The notes under the pieces are model-generated. The model was not told the DNA's origin. It searched no databases and saw only the letters and a program-made list of their open reading frames with translations. Both the position numbers and the translations under genes were made by a program. Shown here piece by piece: positions 33,553 through 41,688 of a stretch of 64,000 nt of DNA; the stretch's first letter is position 1; each line of letters begins with the position of its first letter. This DNA comes from Arthrobacter pigmenti (lineage in GTDB: Bacteria > Actinomycetota > Actinomycetes > Actinomycetales > Micrococcaceae). The DNA lies in the NCBI RefSeq assembly GCF_011927905.1, contig NZ_JAATJL010000001.1, positions 1,736,001 through 1,800,000 on the forward strand, written 5' to 3'.

Positions 33553-34503
33553 TCAGGCCCTCGGGTGCGCCTGCTCGTAACTCCGTCGGAGGCGGTCAAC
33601 CGACACGTGTGTGTAAAGCTGGGTGGTCGAGAGGCTGCGATGCCCGAGAAGTTCCTGGACGGACCGCAGGTCCGCACCGCCGTCGAGCAGGTGCGTTGCT
33701 GCCGTGTGACGCAGCGTGTGGGGGCCCCTAGCGCCGGTGCCTTCAACGGTGCGCAGGAGCTTGTCCACAATTGACCGCGCCTGGCGTTGATCGAGGCGCC
33801 CTCCCCGGGGGCCGAGGAAAAGCGCGGCGCCGCTCTCGGTCCGCACCCACCGAGGCCTTCCTCTTGCCAGCCAGTCGTGGACGGCGTGTGCTGCCGGAAC
33901 GCCGTAGGGAACGGTGCGCTCCCGGTTTCCTTTCCCAAGAACCTTGAGGGTCCGGCGATCAGTATCGAGATCATCGATGTCCAGTCCCACCAGCTCGCCC
34001 ACACGGATCCCGGAGCCGTACAACAGTTCCAGTACCGCACGTGCACGCAGGGCAGCAGGCTCCCCGCCAACGGCCGCCGCCTGCGTTGCCGCCAGCAGAG
34101 GCTCGAGCTGGGACACCGTCAACACATCCGGCAACGCACTTTGTCGTTTTGGCGCCTTGAGGCGAAGGGAAGGGTCCGCCGGGATCAGGTCCTCCCTTGC
34201 CGCCCACGCCAGAAAACTCCGGACGGTAGCTGCCCGGCGTGCCAGCGTGGCTCGGGACTGGCCTGTCCGGTCCAACGAGCCTAGCCACGCCCTCAGGCAG
34301 GAGAGATCGACCTCCTGCAGCGAGGTCAGTCCTTGTCCGGCGGCGAAGGCGGTAAAATGTTCGATATCGCCGCGATAGGCGCGAATCGTGTGGGCAGAGC
34401 GATTTCGTTCCTGTGCGAGATAACGGATGAAGCCCTGAGCCTCATTCGTGAACGCTGGATATCCGGGAGCATCAGCCGCGGCTCCGCTCCCTGTAGTCCT
34501 CAT
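33553..34503 (-). CDS. xerC: tyrosine recombinase XerC
   Basis: A 316-residue site-specific recombinase. Residues 20-105 are the SAM-like core-binding domain (EAQGFIRYLAQERNRSAHTIRAYRGDIEHF); residues 125-310 are the catalytic domain. The catalytic residues are visible: Arg in LLYGSGIRVGELVGL, Lys in VLGKGNRERTVP, His-x-x-Arg in GPHTLRHTAATHLL, His in LLGHRSLSTTQLYTHVS and the nucleophile Tyr in that segment (QLYTH). With its location at the end of the dprA group this is the chromosomal XerC that resolves dimers at dif, not a phage integrase. The start ATG at 34503 is chosen; a longer frame upstream has no similarity. Confidence 0.9.
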   Translation of the reverse strand: MRTTGSGAAADAPGYPAFTNEAQGFIRYLAQERNRSAHTIRAYRGDIEHFTAFAAGQGLTSLQEVDLSCLRAWLGSLDRTGQSRATLARRAATVRSFLAWAAREDLIPADPSLRLKAPKRQSALPDVLTVSQLEPLLAATQAAAVGGEPAALRARAVLELLYGSGIRVGELVGLDIDDLDTDRRTLKVLGKGNRERTVPYGVPAAHAVHDWLARGRPRWVRTESGAALFLGPRGGRLDQRQARSIVDKLLRTVEGTGARGPHTLRHTAATHLLDGGADLRSVQELLGHRSLSTTQLYTHVSVDRLRRSYEQAHPRA

Positions 34504-34641
34504 CACCCGAGCCTGCCTGCCGTAACTGTATCCATAAGCGTGTGTTGTAACCACTGTGAGCCAGGACCTTGAAGACCTCAAGGAGGCGCACCGCGATGCA
34601 TCCTTCCGGCCCTCCGCAGCGACAGCTCACACTGCCGGTCA

Positions 34642-35217
34642 TTACGCCACGGCGGACATCGCTACGGTCGTTTCCAGCTCAAGGAGCGCGCGCTTCACGG
34701 CGACACCCGCCGCGTAACCCGTGATCGCTCCGCCGGAACCCACGACGCGGTGGCCGGGAATGACGATCGAGAGCGGGTTCGCCCTGACGGCGGCGCCTAT
34801 CGCCCGTCCCATGTCCTGGTTACCCATGGCAGCGGCAATGTCCTTATAGGTACGCGTTTCACCGTACGGAATCTCCGAGACAGCTGCCCACACCTCGCGT
34901 TGGAAATCGGTTCCACGGTTCAACACGTAGGGGATCCTGTCAGCTATCTGTCCGCTGAAGTAACCTTCGAGCCATTCAGTAGCGACGCGGAACACCTCCG
35001 CGGCATTCTCGCTCTCCAAGCGGGCCGCATCTACGCTTCCGGCTTCCGATCCTCTTGGGTTGTCAGCTTCGCCGGCGAGCGGGTCAAAAGGCGCACCGAG
35101 GAGGACAGGAGACGGCTCAGGTGAGTGGTACTCATGATAGACACCGGTCAGGCCGCCCCCGCGGGCCACCAGAACCAGTCCACCGATCGGACTATCGAAA
35201 ATCGTGAAAGTTGTCAT
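34642..35217 (-). CDS. Ogt/MGMT-family alkyltransferase-like protein lacking the active-site Cys
   Basis: A 191-residue protein of the O6-alkylguanine-DNA alkyltransferase fold, starting at ATG 35217 (AAGGAAA upstream). The C-terminal domain is well kept: FQREVWAAVSEIPYGETRTYKDIAAAMGN, the arginine-finger helix MGRAIGAAVRANPLSIVIP, and SGGAITGYAAGVAVKRALLELE. The active-site motif PCHRV is PGHRV here: residue 155 is Gly (codon GGC, 34753-34755), one base from Cys TGC. It cannot therefore accept the alkyl group by the normal suicide reaction. Alkyltransferase-like (ATL) proteins also lack the Cys, but carry Trp or Ala. Either this is a Gly-type ATL that flags damage for nucleotide excision repair, or a recently inactivated ogt. 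It lies 52 bases downstream of dprA. Confidence 0.85.
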   Translation of the reverse strand: MTTFTIFDSPIGGLVLVARGGGLTGVYHEYHSPEPSPVLLGAPFDPLAGEADNPRGSEAGSVDAARLESENAAEVFRVATEWLEGYFSGQIADRIPYVLNRGTDFQREVWAAVSEIPYGETRTYKDIAAAMGNQDMGRAIGAAVRANPLSIVIPGHRVVGSGGAITGYAAGVAVKRALLELETTVAMSAVA

Positions 35218-35269
35218 GGTCGTGCATTTCCTTTGTGAATGTGTAGGTGTGCCTGAATTGTGGAAGGAC

Positions 35270-36475
35270 CTAGTGCCGTGTCTTGCGCCACCCGCCGTCG
35301 TCGGACCGTTCCGCCAGCTTGTCCGCCTCAAGGCGCCCGAGACCCGAGAGGACGCCCGGCAGGCTGAGCCCGGCAACCGACGCAAGCTTGTCCACCGTCG
35401 AAGACGCCCTGACCGGCAATGCATCAAGAAGCAGGAGGTCCTCCACTGTCAATCCGTCGTGGACGGCTTTGACCGCAGGACGTTCCGGCCCTGACACCAA
35501 TGCCAAAGGGCCGGCAAGCTCGGCGATTTCGGCTGCATCAGTGACGCAGATGGCACTGCCATCGCGGAGGAGTCGGTGACACCCCGCCGAATTAGCGGAT
35601 TGGATAGACCCGGGCACGGCTCCGACTGCGCGCCCGAGACCAGCGGCATGGTGTGCCGTGTTGAGGGCGCCGGAGCGCCACCGGGCTTCGGCGACCACCG
35701 TGACCGCGCTCAAGGCTGCGATGAGCCTGTTTCGCTGGAGGAAGCGCCAACGAGACGGAGCTGAGCCCGGAGGGACCTCCGAGACCAGCAAACCCCTGCG
35801 GGCGATTTCCCTCAGGAGCTCTTCGTTGCCAGCCGGGTAGTAGCGGTCAATGCCGCATGCCAATACACCGAGGGTAGGAAGCGGGTGGTCTTCCCGCGCG
35901 GTCATCAGCGCCGAGCGATGGGCCTGCGCATCAATACCATAGGCTCCGCCCGAGACCACCGTGTACCCGCGGTTAACCAGTCCGGCCGCCATCTCTGCCG
36001 TGACCGAGGAGCCGTAACTGGTACTGTCGCGCGATCCCACGATGGCCACCACCCGTTCGAGCGGAGGAATGGTTGTAGGAGACTCGCCTCGTACCCACAG
36101 GCACAGCGGCATTCCGAGCTGAAGGTCGGTGAGTGCAGCCGGCCAAGCCTCCGACTCCGGAGTCAGCAGGGTACCGCCAAAGCGTTTCACCGTCTCCAGA
36201 TCGCGCAGGGGTACCAGGCTGTCCTTCCTTGAACCCCACCGGGCAACCGCTCCGGTCAATACGTCGGTGCGCACCTGGTGACCGGTGTCAGCGAGAACCT
36301 CGAGGAACGCACGGTGCAGGGTGGGCCCGCAGCGGGTGCGGCCGGTTGCGATTCCCAACGCCTCTTCTGGCCCCGCGGCTGCGACCAGGGCCATCCCGAT
36401 GTTGTCAGAGGGTTCGAACAATCGGGACAGCGCTGCTCGGGCAATCTGTACCTGACTCCAGTCGGCGGCGCTCAT
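35270..36475 (-). CDS. dprA: DNA-processing protein DprA
   Basis: A 401-residue protein that loads RecA on incoming single-stranded DNA in transformation and is widely conserved in non-competent bacteria. The Rossmann-like DNA_processg_A domain has ERVVAIVGSRDSTSYGSSVTAEMAAGL, YTVVSGGAYGIDAQAHRSAL, VLACGIDRYYPAGNEELL, FLQRNRLIAALSAVTVVAEARWRSGALNTA and GRAVGAVPGSIQSANSAGCHRLLRDGSAI. N-terminal residues 1-110 resemble a SAM-like extension, and the C-terminal 60 a winged helix (SSTVDKLASVAGLSLPGVLSGLGRLEADKL). Its ATG overlaps the yifB stop (ATGA), so both are coupled. Confidence 0.94.
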   Translation of the reverse strand: MSAADWSQVQIARAALSRLFEPSDNIGMALVAAAGPEEALGIATGRTRCGPTLHRAFLEVLADTGHQVRTDVLTGAVARWGSRKDSLVPLRDLETVKRFGGTLLTPESEAWPAALTDLQLGMPLCLWVRGESPTTIPPLERVVAIVGSRDSTSYGSSVTAEMAAGLVNRGYTVVSGGAYGIDAQAHRSALMTAREDHPLPTLGVLACGIDRYYPAGNEELLREIARRGLLVSEVPPGSAPSRWRFLQRNRLIAALSAVTVVAEARWRSGALNTAHHAAGLGRAVGAVPGSIQSANSAGCHRLLRDGSAICVTDAAEIAELAGPLALVSGPERPAVKAVHDGLTVEDLLLLDALPVRASSTVDKLASVAGLSLPGVLSGLGRLEADKLAERSDDGGWRKTRH

Positions 36476-38013
36476 GCTGCGTCCTGCTGGGTCCTGAAGA
36501 CCAGTGCCAGTTCAACGTCGTCACTGCTCGGTATTGATTTCCCGGCGAGGTCCGCTACGCTCCACGCGACGCGCAGCACTCGGTCATAGCCACGCTTGGT
36601 TATTGCCCCTTGCTCCATGGTTAGATCCAGCGACTTTGTTGCCTTGCGAGACAGGCGAAGTTCATCATGAAGCAATTTGGCGGGAACCTCTGCGTTGGTA
36701 TGGAAGCCCCATTGGAACAGCCGGTCCCGCTGCATTTCCCGTGCCCCTGCGACCCTGGCGGCAACCGCGGCACTCGTGTCGGTAGCTGGAGAGCCTGAGA
36801 AGTCCTTCAGCGCCACACGGTGCATGGCCAACTGCAGGTCAACCCGGTCAAGGAGTGGCGCCGAAATCCGGCCGAAGTAGAGCCTTCGCTGCTGCGCGGA
36901 ACATGTGCAGTTCATGCCTTTGCCGCTCGCCAGACCGCACGGGCACGGATTCGCGGCAAGAACCAGCTGGAATCTGGCCGGATATGTTGCTGTACCGGCC
37001 GCACGGTGCAACACAAGCTCGCCACTTTCCAACGGCTCCCGCAACGCATCGAGAATTCGGCGCTGGTACTCAGGCGCCTCGTCCAGGAAGAGGACGCCCC
37101 GGTGTGCCCGCGAGGCTGCACCGGGACGCGGAATCCCGCTTCCCCCGCCGATGATGGAGGCGGCGCTGGCTGTGTGATGAGGGCTCTCGAACGGTGGCCT
37201 GCGGCGCAGTTCACGACACGCAACGGCGCTACTGAGCGAATGGATCGCGGTCACCTGCATGGCCTGCTCGTCCGTGAGATTAGGCAGTATGCCCGGGATC
37301 CGCTCTGCGAGCATGGTTTTTCCCGCACCGGGCGGGCCGACCATCATGAGGTGGTGCGCCCCGGCCGCGGCGACCTCCACAGCAAGGCGTGCATCTGACT
37401 GCCCGGCGACGTCGGACATGTCCTTGGGCACAATCGCGACGTCCCTGGGTTGAGCCATGCGGGAGAGTTCCGGCTGGTCCGGTGTGGGAAGCTCCACTGC
37501 GGCAGCGTCCGCCCCGAAAGCCAGTGCCACCTCCGCCAGAGAATCAAAGCCACGGACCACCGCCTGCGGAACGAGGGCGGCTTCGGCGGCGTTATCGCTT
37601 GCCACGACGATATTCGGATAGCCTGCCTCGACGGCAGCCATGACCGCCGGCAGGACACCGTTGATTGCCCGGAGGCGACCGTCGAGGCCGAGCTCGGATA
37701 GAAAGACGGTGCGGCCGCAGTTCCGGATGTCTCCGGCAGCGGCCAGCGCTGACATGACGATTGCGAGGTCGAAACCGGATCCACGCTTCGGCAGAGACGC
37801 CGGAATCAGGTTCACTGTGATCTTCCGCCGGGTCAGCGGCAGTCCGGCATTCCGGGCCGCTGCCCGGATCCGCTCCCGGGCTTCCGACAAGGAAGCATCT
37901 GGTAGGCCCAACAGGACGAAAGCGGGCAGCGTCTGCCCGATGTCAGATTCGACCTCGACAATGTACCCGTTCAGTCCCACCAGTGAGATGGCGTACGTGC
38001 GGCCGAGCGGCAT
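36472..38013 (-). CDS. YifB/ComM family Mg-chelatase-like AAA+ ATPase
   Basis: A 513-residue protein related to ComM, a helicase that promotes branch migration in natural transformation. Residues 1-160 form a Lon-protease-like N-terminal domain (LVGLNGYIVEVESDIGQTLPAFVLLGLPDASLSEARERIRAA). The AAA+ module contains MMVGPPGAGKTMLAERIPGILP (Walker A), a His-rich segment PHHTASAASIIGGGSGIPRPGAASRAHRGVLFLDEAPEY (Walker B) and LVLAANPCPCG. The C-terminal Mg-chelatase domain ends RVLRVAWSVADLAGKSIPSSDDVELAL. It overlaps yraN by one base upstream and dprA downstream, forming the conserved yraN-yifB-dprA group. Confidence 0.94.
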   Translation of the reverse strand: MPLGRTYAISLVGLNGYIVEVESDIGQTLPAFVLLGLPDASLSEARERIRAAARNAGLPLTRRKITVNLIPASLPKRGSGFDLAIVMSALAAAGDIRNCGRTVFLSELGLDGRLRAINGVLPAVMAAVEAGYPNIVVASDNAAEAALVPQAVVRGFDSLAEVALAFGADAAAVELPTPDQPELSRMAQPRDVAIVPKDMSDVAGQSDARLAVEVAAAGAHHLMMVGPPGAGKTMLAERIPGILPNLTDEQAMQVTAIHSLSSAVACRELRRRPPFESPHHTASAASIIGGGSGIPRPGAASRAHRGVLFLDEAPEYQRRILDALREPLESGELVLHRAAGTATYPARFQLVLAANPCPCGLASGKGMNCTCSAQQRRLYFGRISAPLLDRVDLQLAMHRVALKDFSGSPATDTSAAVAARVAGAREMQRDRLFQWGFHTNAEVPAKLLHDELRLSRKATKSLDLTMEQGAITKRGYDRVLRVAWSVADLAGKSIPSSDDVELALVFRTQQDAA

Positions 38014-38369
38014 CAGCTCACCGCCCGAAGGTGGTCAATCACCGGTGCGTTGACGCCGTCGTCGACGATCGCGACCGCATCCACACGGAACCCTGAGAAC
38101 CGAAGGTCGTGTGCGCGTGCCCACCGCGAGGCAAGGAGATACAGCCGCTCCAGCTTGCCCGGCGTGATGGCCTCGAGCGGATGGCCAAACTTCTCCGTGG
38201 ACCTGGTCTTTACCTCGACCACCACCAAAGTGGCGCCGTCGACGGCCACGAGGTCGATCTCGCCTACCGTGCACCGCCAGTTCCGGTCAATGACCCGGAG
38301 CCCGGCGTCTTCCAGAAACCGGGCGGCCAGCGCTTCACCGCGCCTGCCCAGCTCGTCCTTTGTTTTCAT
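38013..38369 (-). CDS. yraN: UPF0102 (YraN) family nuclease-fold protein
   Basis: A 118-residue small protein with a restriction-endonuclease-like fold. Motif: GRRGEALAARFLEDAGLRVIDRNWRC, then the PD-(D/E)xK-type core GEIDLVAVDGATLVVVEVKTRS with Asp, Glu and Lys in place. It ends RFSGFRVDAVAIVDDG. The family function is not proven, although it is usually coupled with yifB and dprA, as here. The ribosome-binding site (CGGAGG) is inside the right arm of a hairpin (38377-38413), so translation may be hindered when that hairpin is folded. Confidence 0.92.
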   Translation of the reverse strand: MKTKDELGRRGEALAARFLEDAGLRVIDRNWRCTVGEIDLVAVDGATLVVVEVKTRSTEKFGHPLEAITPGKLERLYLLASRWARAHDLRFSGFRVDAVAIVDDGVNAPVIDHLRAVS

Positions 38370-38376
38370 ACGAACA

Positions 38377-38413
38377 CCTCCGGATCCAGCCTGATGCAGG
38401 ATGAATCCGGAGG
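38377..38413 (-). promoter_or_regulatory. hairpin that includes the yraN ribosome-binding site
   Basis: On the minus strand CCTCCGGAT (38413-38405) pairs with ATCCGGAGG (38385-38377); inside the loop CCTG-CAT-CAGG pairs as well, giving a symmetric two-tier hairpin. The GGAGG of the right arm is the yraN ribosome-binding site, 7 bases from its ATG. It also lies 84 bases after the DUF2469 gene, so weak termination is an alternative. Confidence 0.6.
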
Positions 38414-38497
38414 CATCGTTTTAGCTGGTTATGTGGGTAAAGCCAGCAAAATCGGGCCACTGTGGAGCAGGAGTCAGGACCGGACGTGCAAGGGGGG

Positions 38498-38824
38498 TCA
38501 GCCGCCGAGCGAGCCGTCCTTCGGCAGGGAGATGTCGTCAGTCTTGGCCAACTCCTCAACGTTGACGTCTTTGAACGTAATGACCCGGACAGTCTTCACG
38601 AACCGGGCGGACCGGTAAACATCCCACACCCAGGCATCATTGAGGGTCAGGTCGAAGTAGATTTCGCCGTCCGCCGAGCGCGCCTGCAAATCCACGTGGT
38701 TGGCGAGGTAGAAACGCCGCTCTGTTTCCACCACATAGTTGAAGAGACTGACGACGTCGCGGTACTCACGGTAGAGCTGCAACTCCATGTCGGTTTCGTA
38801 GTTCTCAAGATCCTCGGCGCTCAT
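38498..38824 (-). CDS. DUF2469 domain-containing protein
   Basis: A 108-residue acidic, highly conserved actinobacterial protein. It starts at ATG 38824 (MSAEDLENYETDMELQLYREYRDVVSLFNYVVETERRFYLAN), eight bases after the rnhB stop, with GGGGGA upstream; a TTG six codons earlier is in frame. Further blocks are YFDLTLNDAWVWDVYRSARFVKTVRVITFKDVNVEEL. No enzymatic motif or membrane segment is seen. It is a regular member of the rnhB-yraN group. Function unknown. Confidence 0.92.
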   Translation of the reverse strand: MSAEDLENYETDMELQLYREYRDVVSLFNYVVETERRFYLANHVDLQARSADGEIYFDLTLNDAWVWDVYRSARFVKTVRVITFKDVNVEELAKTDDISLPKDGSLGG

Positions 38825-38831
38825 TAATCCA

Positions 38832-39542
38832 TCATCCCCCAATTTCGACGGCGGGCACGCTCATACCTGTGCCCGTGCCGAGGCGCCACGTACGGCGGTG
38901 CTCCCGGCTTGGCCCGAGACCGTCAATGGCTGCCCTGTGGCCGGCGGTGGCATAACCCTTATTGATCTCCCAGCCGTACCCCGGGTAGCGCCGGGAAAAT
39001 TCGACCATGAGATGGTCGCGTTCCACTTTGGCCAGGACGCTCGCGGCGGCGACGCTCAGGCACTGAAGGTCCGCTTTGATCCGGGTGTGAACCGGCGCGT
39101 CGCAGCTGATCTCCCGGGTCTCGACGTCCTCGAACAGGGAGCCCTGGGCGGAAGGTGCCAACCAGTTATGGTTTCCGTCGAGAATCACAGCATCGGGCCG
39201 CACCGTCCGGCTGGCCTGCGCCCACGCACGGTTCCCTGCCGCGCGCAGCGCTGCCATCAGGCCCGTTGCGTCAATTTCGCCGGCCGTAGCGTGGCCAACA
39301 CCGTATGCGAGTGCCCAGCGCTGAATCTTCGGCACCAGTGCTTCCCGGTCAGCAGCGCTCAGAAGCTTGCTATCCCGCACACCACGCAAGCCCTTCGCAG
39401 CAGTGATATCGATGACTACCAGCCCAACAGTTACCGGTCCGGCAAGGGCCCCCCGGCCCACCTCGTCACAGCCGGCTAGGAAGCGATGGCCTTCTGCAAG
39501 GAATGACCGTTCGTACCGCAGGGTAGGCGCCTTCCCGGTCAC
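38832..39542 (-). CDS. rnhB: ribonuclease HII
   Basis: A 236-residue RNase HII that nicks DNA 5' of misincorporated ribonucleotides. Catalytic DEDD residues: FLAGCDEVGRGALAGPV (Asp and Glu), AVILDGNHNW (Asp), and the Asp in SVLAKVERDHLM. The GRG-containing motif that reads the RNA-DNA junction is complete. The GTG start at 39542 overlaps the lepB stop by 4 bases (GTGA). With the RNase HI fusion at 13.6 kb the organism has both RNase H types. Confidence 0.95.
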   Translation of the reverse strand: MTGKAPTLRYERSFLAEGHRFLAGCDEVGRGALAGPVTVGLVVIDITAAKGLRGVRDSKLLSAADREALVPKIQRWALAYGVGHATAGEIDATGLMAALRAAGNRAWAQASRTVRPDAVILDGNHNWLAPSAQGSLFEDVETREISCDAPVHTRIKADLQCLSVAAASVLAKVERDHLMVEFSRRYPGYGWEINKGYATAGHRAAIDGLGPSREHRRTWRLGTGTGMSVPAVEIGG

Positions 39543-40354
39543 GGCGCTGAGTTCTCCCGCCCGGTGCTCTGGGGGGCTTCGGGGACGCCTGCGAAGACAT
39601 CCGGGTAGTTGCCAAGGAATCCGATACGGTCCAGCGGCCAGGCGATGACTGCCGCCTTGCCTTCGATATCATCCACGTCGATGAATCCTTCCCCTGGCCC
39701 GTCCTGGTTCGCCCTGGAATCTGCCGAAGCGTTTCGGTGGTCCCCCATGACCCAGATTTCGCCTTCCGGCACCGTGACGTCGAACGGGACATCGGAGGGG
39801 TTTGCTCCGGGATATAGGTAGGGCTCGTTCAGCGGTTCGCCGTTGACGGTGATCCGCCCCTCCGCGTCGCAACAGATTACGCGGTCCCCTTCAAGGCCGA
39901 TCACCCGCTTGACCAGGTGCTGCTGGGACTGATCCGGCAGCAAACCGATGAACACCAGCGCATCCTGGAACCAGTTGGTCGACGTGGTGCCCGGAGCCGG
40001 CTCGGGAAGCCAGCCCTGGGTATCACGAAAGACGACGACGTCGCCGCGCTCCAGCGCGAACGGCTCGGGGACAAGCTGGTTGACGAAGATTCGATCGTCA
40101 ATCTCGAGGGTGTCCTCCATGGACCCCGAAGGAATGAAGAACGCACGAAAAAGGAATGTCTTGATGAGGAAGGAGAGAAGCAGCGCAACCGCCACGATGA
40201 TGAGAATTTCCCTGGCCCAGCTGCCAAGACTCCGGTTCTTGGATTCTTCTGGGGCATTGTCCAAGGGCTCACCATCTCCGGGAACATCGAATCGCGGCGT
40301 GTCCGCAGGCTCTTCGGCGCCGTCGTTCGGTGTTCCCGGGTAGGTCTTTGCCAT
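39539..40354 (-). CDS. lepB: signal peptidase I (second of a tandem pair)
   Basis: A 271-residue type I signal peptidase. A long charged cytoplasmic N-terminus (1-48) precedes one membrane helix (ILIIVAVALLLSFLIKTFLFRAFF), followed by the catalytic Ser in FIPSGSMEDTL, box C (RGDVVVFRD), the Lys in VKRVIGLEGDRV and box E GDHRNASADSR. It cleaves signal peptides on the outer membrane face. It follows the paralogue at 40397 by 42 bases and overlaps rnhB. The pair differs most at the N-terminus, where this one is about 50 residues longer. Confidence 0.94.
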   Translation of the reverse strand: MAKTYPGTPNDGAEEPADTPRFDVPGDGEPLDNAPEESKNRSLGSWAREILIIVAVALLLSFLIKTFLFRAFFIPSGSMEDTLEIDDRIFVNQLVPEPFALERGDVVVFRDTQGWLPEPAPGTTSTNWFQDALVFIGLLPDQSQQHLVKRVIGLEGDRVICCDAEGRITVNGEPLNEPYLYPGANPSDVPFDVTVPEGEIWVMGDHRNASADSRANQDGPGEGFIDVDDIEGKAAVIAWPLDRIGFLGNYPDVFAGVPEAPQSTGRENSAP

Positions 40355-40396
40355 TGAAGTGAATCCTCTACTGTGCGTCAGGGTTGGTCCTGCCGG

Positions 40397-41080
40397 TTAC
40401 GGCGCGTCGGCTGGGCGTGGGATAGCTGCTGCGTTAACAGGGGGCCAGACTACGCTGATCGCACGGCCGATGACCCGCTCCTCGGAAACCAGCCCGCCTC
40501 CTGGAGCACCCAACAAGCCCCGTGAATCGAATGACTCCGACCGGTGATCACCCATCAGCCACAACTTACCCTCTGGAACAGCTACCTCGAACTTCATTTC
40601 GCTCGGCGCGTTCATGGGGAAAACGTAGGGCTCCTCGAGTGCGTTCCCGTTGACGGTGACTCCCCCGCTGGAATCGCAGCACGCAACCAGGTCCCCGCCC
40701 ACGCCCACGACGCGCTTCACATAGACCGTTTCGGTGTCGCCAAGCCCGAAGAATCGCATGGTATCCGTCAGCGCCTGCTCGACGCCTCCGGGGCCAAGGG
40801 GGGCAAAAGAGCCTCTTCCATCGAAGACAACAACGTCTCCGCGCTGGATCTCGCCGAATACATAATCCGTACGTGAGACCAGCACCCGGTCCCCTGCTTC
40901 CAGGAGCGGTTCCATAGAGCCGGAGGGGATGTAGAAGATGTCGACAAGCAGCGCCCGCACAGCCACGATGGTCAGGCAGGCGAGGGCAACCGCATAGAAC
41001 ACAAAGCGCCAGCCCGAAGTTCCGGGCCGGCGCTTTGTGGGCTGCCTGGTCTTCTTCCGTGGAACGGAGAACTCAGGCAT
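40397..41080 (-). CDS. lepB: signal peptidase I (first of a tandem pair)
   Basis: A 227-residue type I signal peptidase with a Lys/Arg-rich N-terminus (PRKKTRQPTKRRPG) and one membrane helix (FVFYAVALACLTIVAVRALLV). Catalytic Ser is in YIPSGSMEPLL, Lys in VKRVVGVGGDLV, and box E is GDHRSESFDSRG. All catalytic boxes are intact, so both copies should be active; they probably arose by duplication and may differ in substrate range. It lies 23 bases downstream of rplS on the same strand. Confidence 0.94.
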   Translation of the reverse strand: MPEFSVPRKKTRQPTKRRPGTSGWRFVFYAVALACLTIVAVRALLVDIFYIPSGSMEPLLEAGDRVLVSRTDYVFGEIQRGDVVVFDGRGSFAPLGPGGVEQALTDTMRFFGLGDTETVYVKRVVGVGGDLVACCDSSGGVTVNGNALEEPYVFPMNAPSEMKFEVAVPEGKLWLMGDHRSESFDSRGLLGAPGGGLVSEERVIGRAISVVWPPVNAAAIPRPADAP

Positions 41081-41103
41081 GGTGAAGCTTGTGAATCCGC
41101 GGA

Positions 41104-41463
41104 CTACTTGGCGGTCTTCGGATCCCGCTTCTCCTTGATCTTTGCAGCCTTGCCGCGGAGATCACGCATGTAGTACAGCTTCGCTCGGCGTACGTCGCCT
41201 TTGCTGACGAGCTCGATCTTGTCGATGACCGGGGAGTGAACCGGGAAGGTACGCTCAACGCCGACACCGAAGCTGACCTTGCGAACGGTGAAGGTCTCGC
41301 GTAAACCGTCGCCCTGGCGTCCGAGAACGAAGCCCTGGAAGACCTGAACACGCGTGTTCTTGCCTTCAATGATGTTGACGTGAACCTTCAGGGTGTCGCC
41401 CGCACGGAAGTTGGGGACATCGCTGCGCAGCGAGGCTGCATCCACACTGTCGAGAATATGCAT
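41104..41463 (-). CDS. rplS: 50S ribosomal protein L19
   Basis: A 119-residue ribosomal protein at the 30S-50S interface. The ATG at 41463 ([34 protein letters not shown]) is preferred over the ATG two codons upstream because AGGAG sits at 8 rather than 2 bases. Conserved blocks: [46 protein letters not shown] and [25 protein letters not shown]. It is separated from trmD by 225 bases containing a good promoter candidate, so it is likely transcribed partly on its own. Confidence 0.96.
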   Translation of the reverse strand: MHILDSVDAASLRSDVPNFRAGDTLKVHVNIIEGKNTRVQVFQGFVLGRQGDGLRETFTVRKVSFGVGVERTFPVHSPVIDKIELVSKGDVRRAKLYYMRDLRGKAAKIKEKRDPKTAK

Positions 41464-41644
41464 GTGCATTGCTCCTGGTGAACGCCACAGGTCATTCACG
41501 TTGGTCACAACGACAAAGACCTGCAGAACAGGCAGATGCCGTTGAAGATTGAGTACCGGGCGCCCCTTGGCGGTTTCCGGTGTGCCGTCTGCGTTGGTGA
41601 CGCTCCCCCTGTGGCAGGCGCGCACCCAGTTGGCACGAGTGTCA

Positions 41645-41673
41645 ATTATGCCACAGTGCGGCCGCGATGGCAG
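41645..41673 (-). promoter_or_regulatory. candidate rplS promoter
   Basis: On the minus strand: CTGCCA (41673-41668), 17-base spacer, and an extended -10 TGG-CATAAT (-10 at 41650-41645), about 180 bases before rplS and just after trmD. The same TGGCAYAAT element occurs upstream of rpsP. Confidence 0.5.
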
Positions 41674-41688
41674 AACCGAAGGTATCTC

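Noticed and set aside
33553-34503. Tyrosine recombinase as a sign of an integrated element
   Set aside because: It sits in the conserved dprA group, with no tRNA attachment site, direct repeats or phage genes nearby; it is chromosomal XerC.
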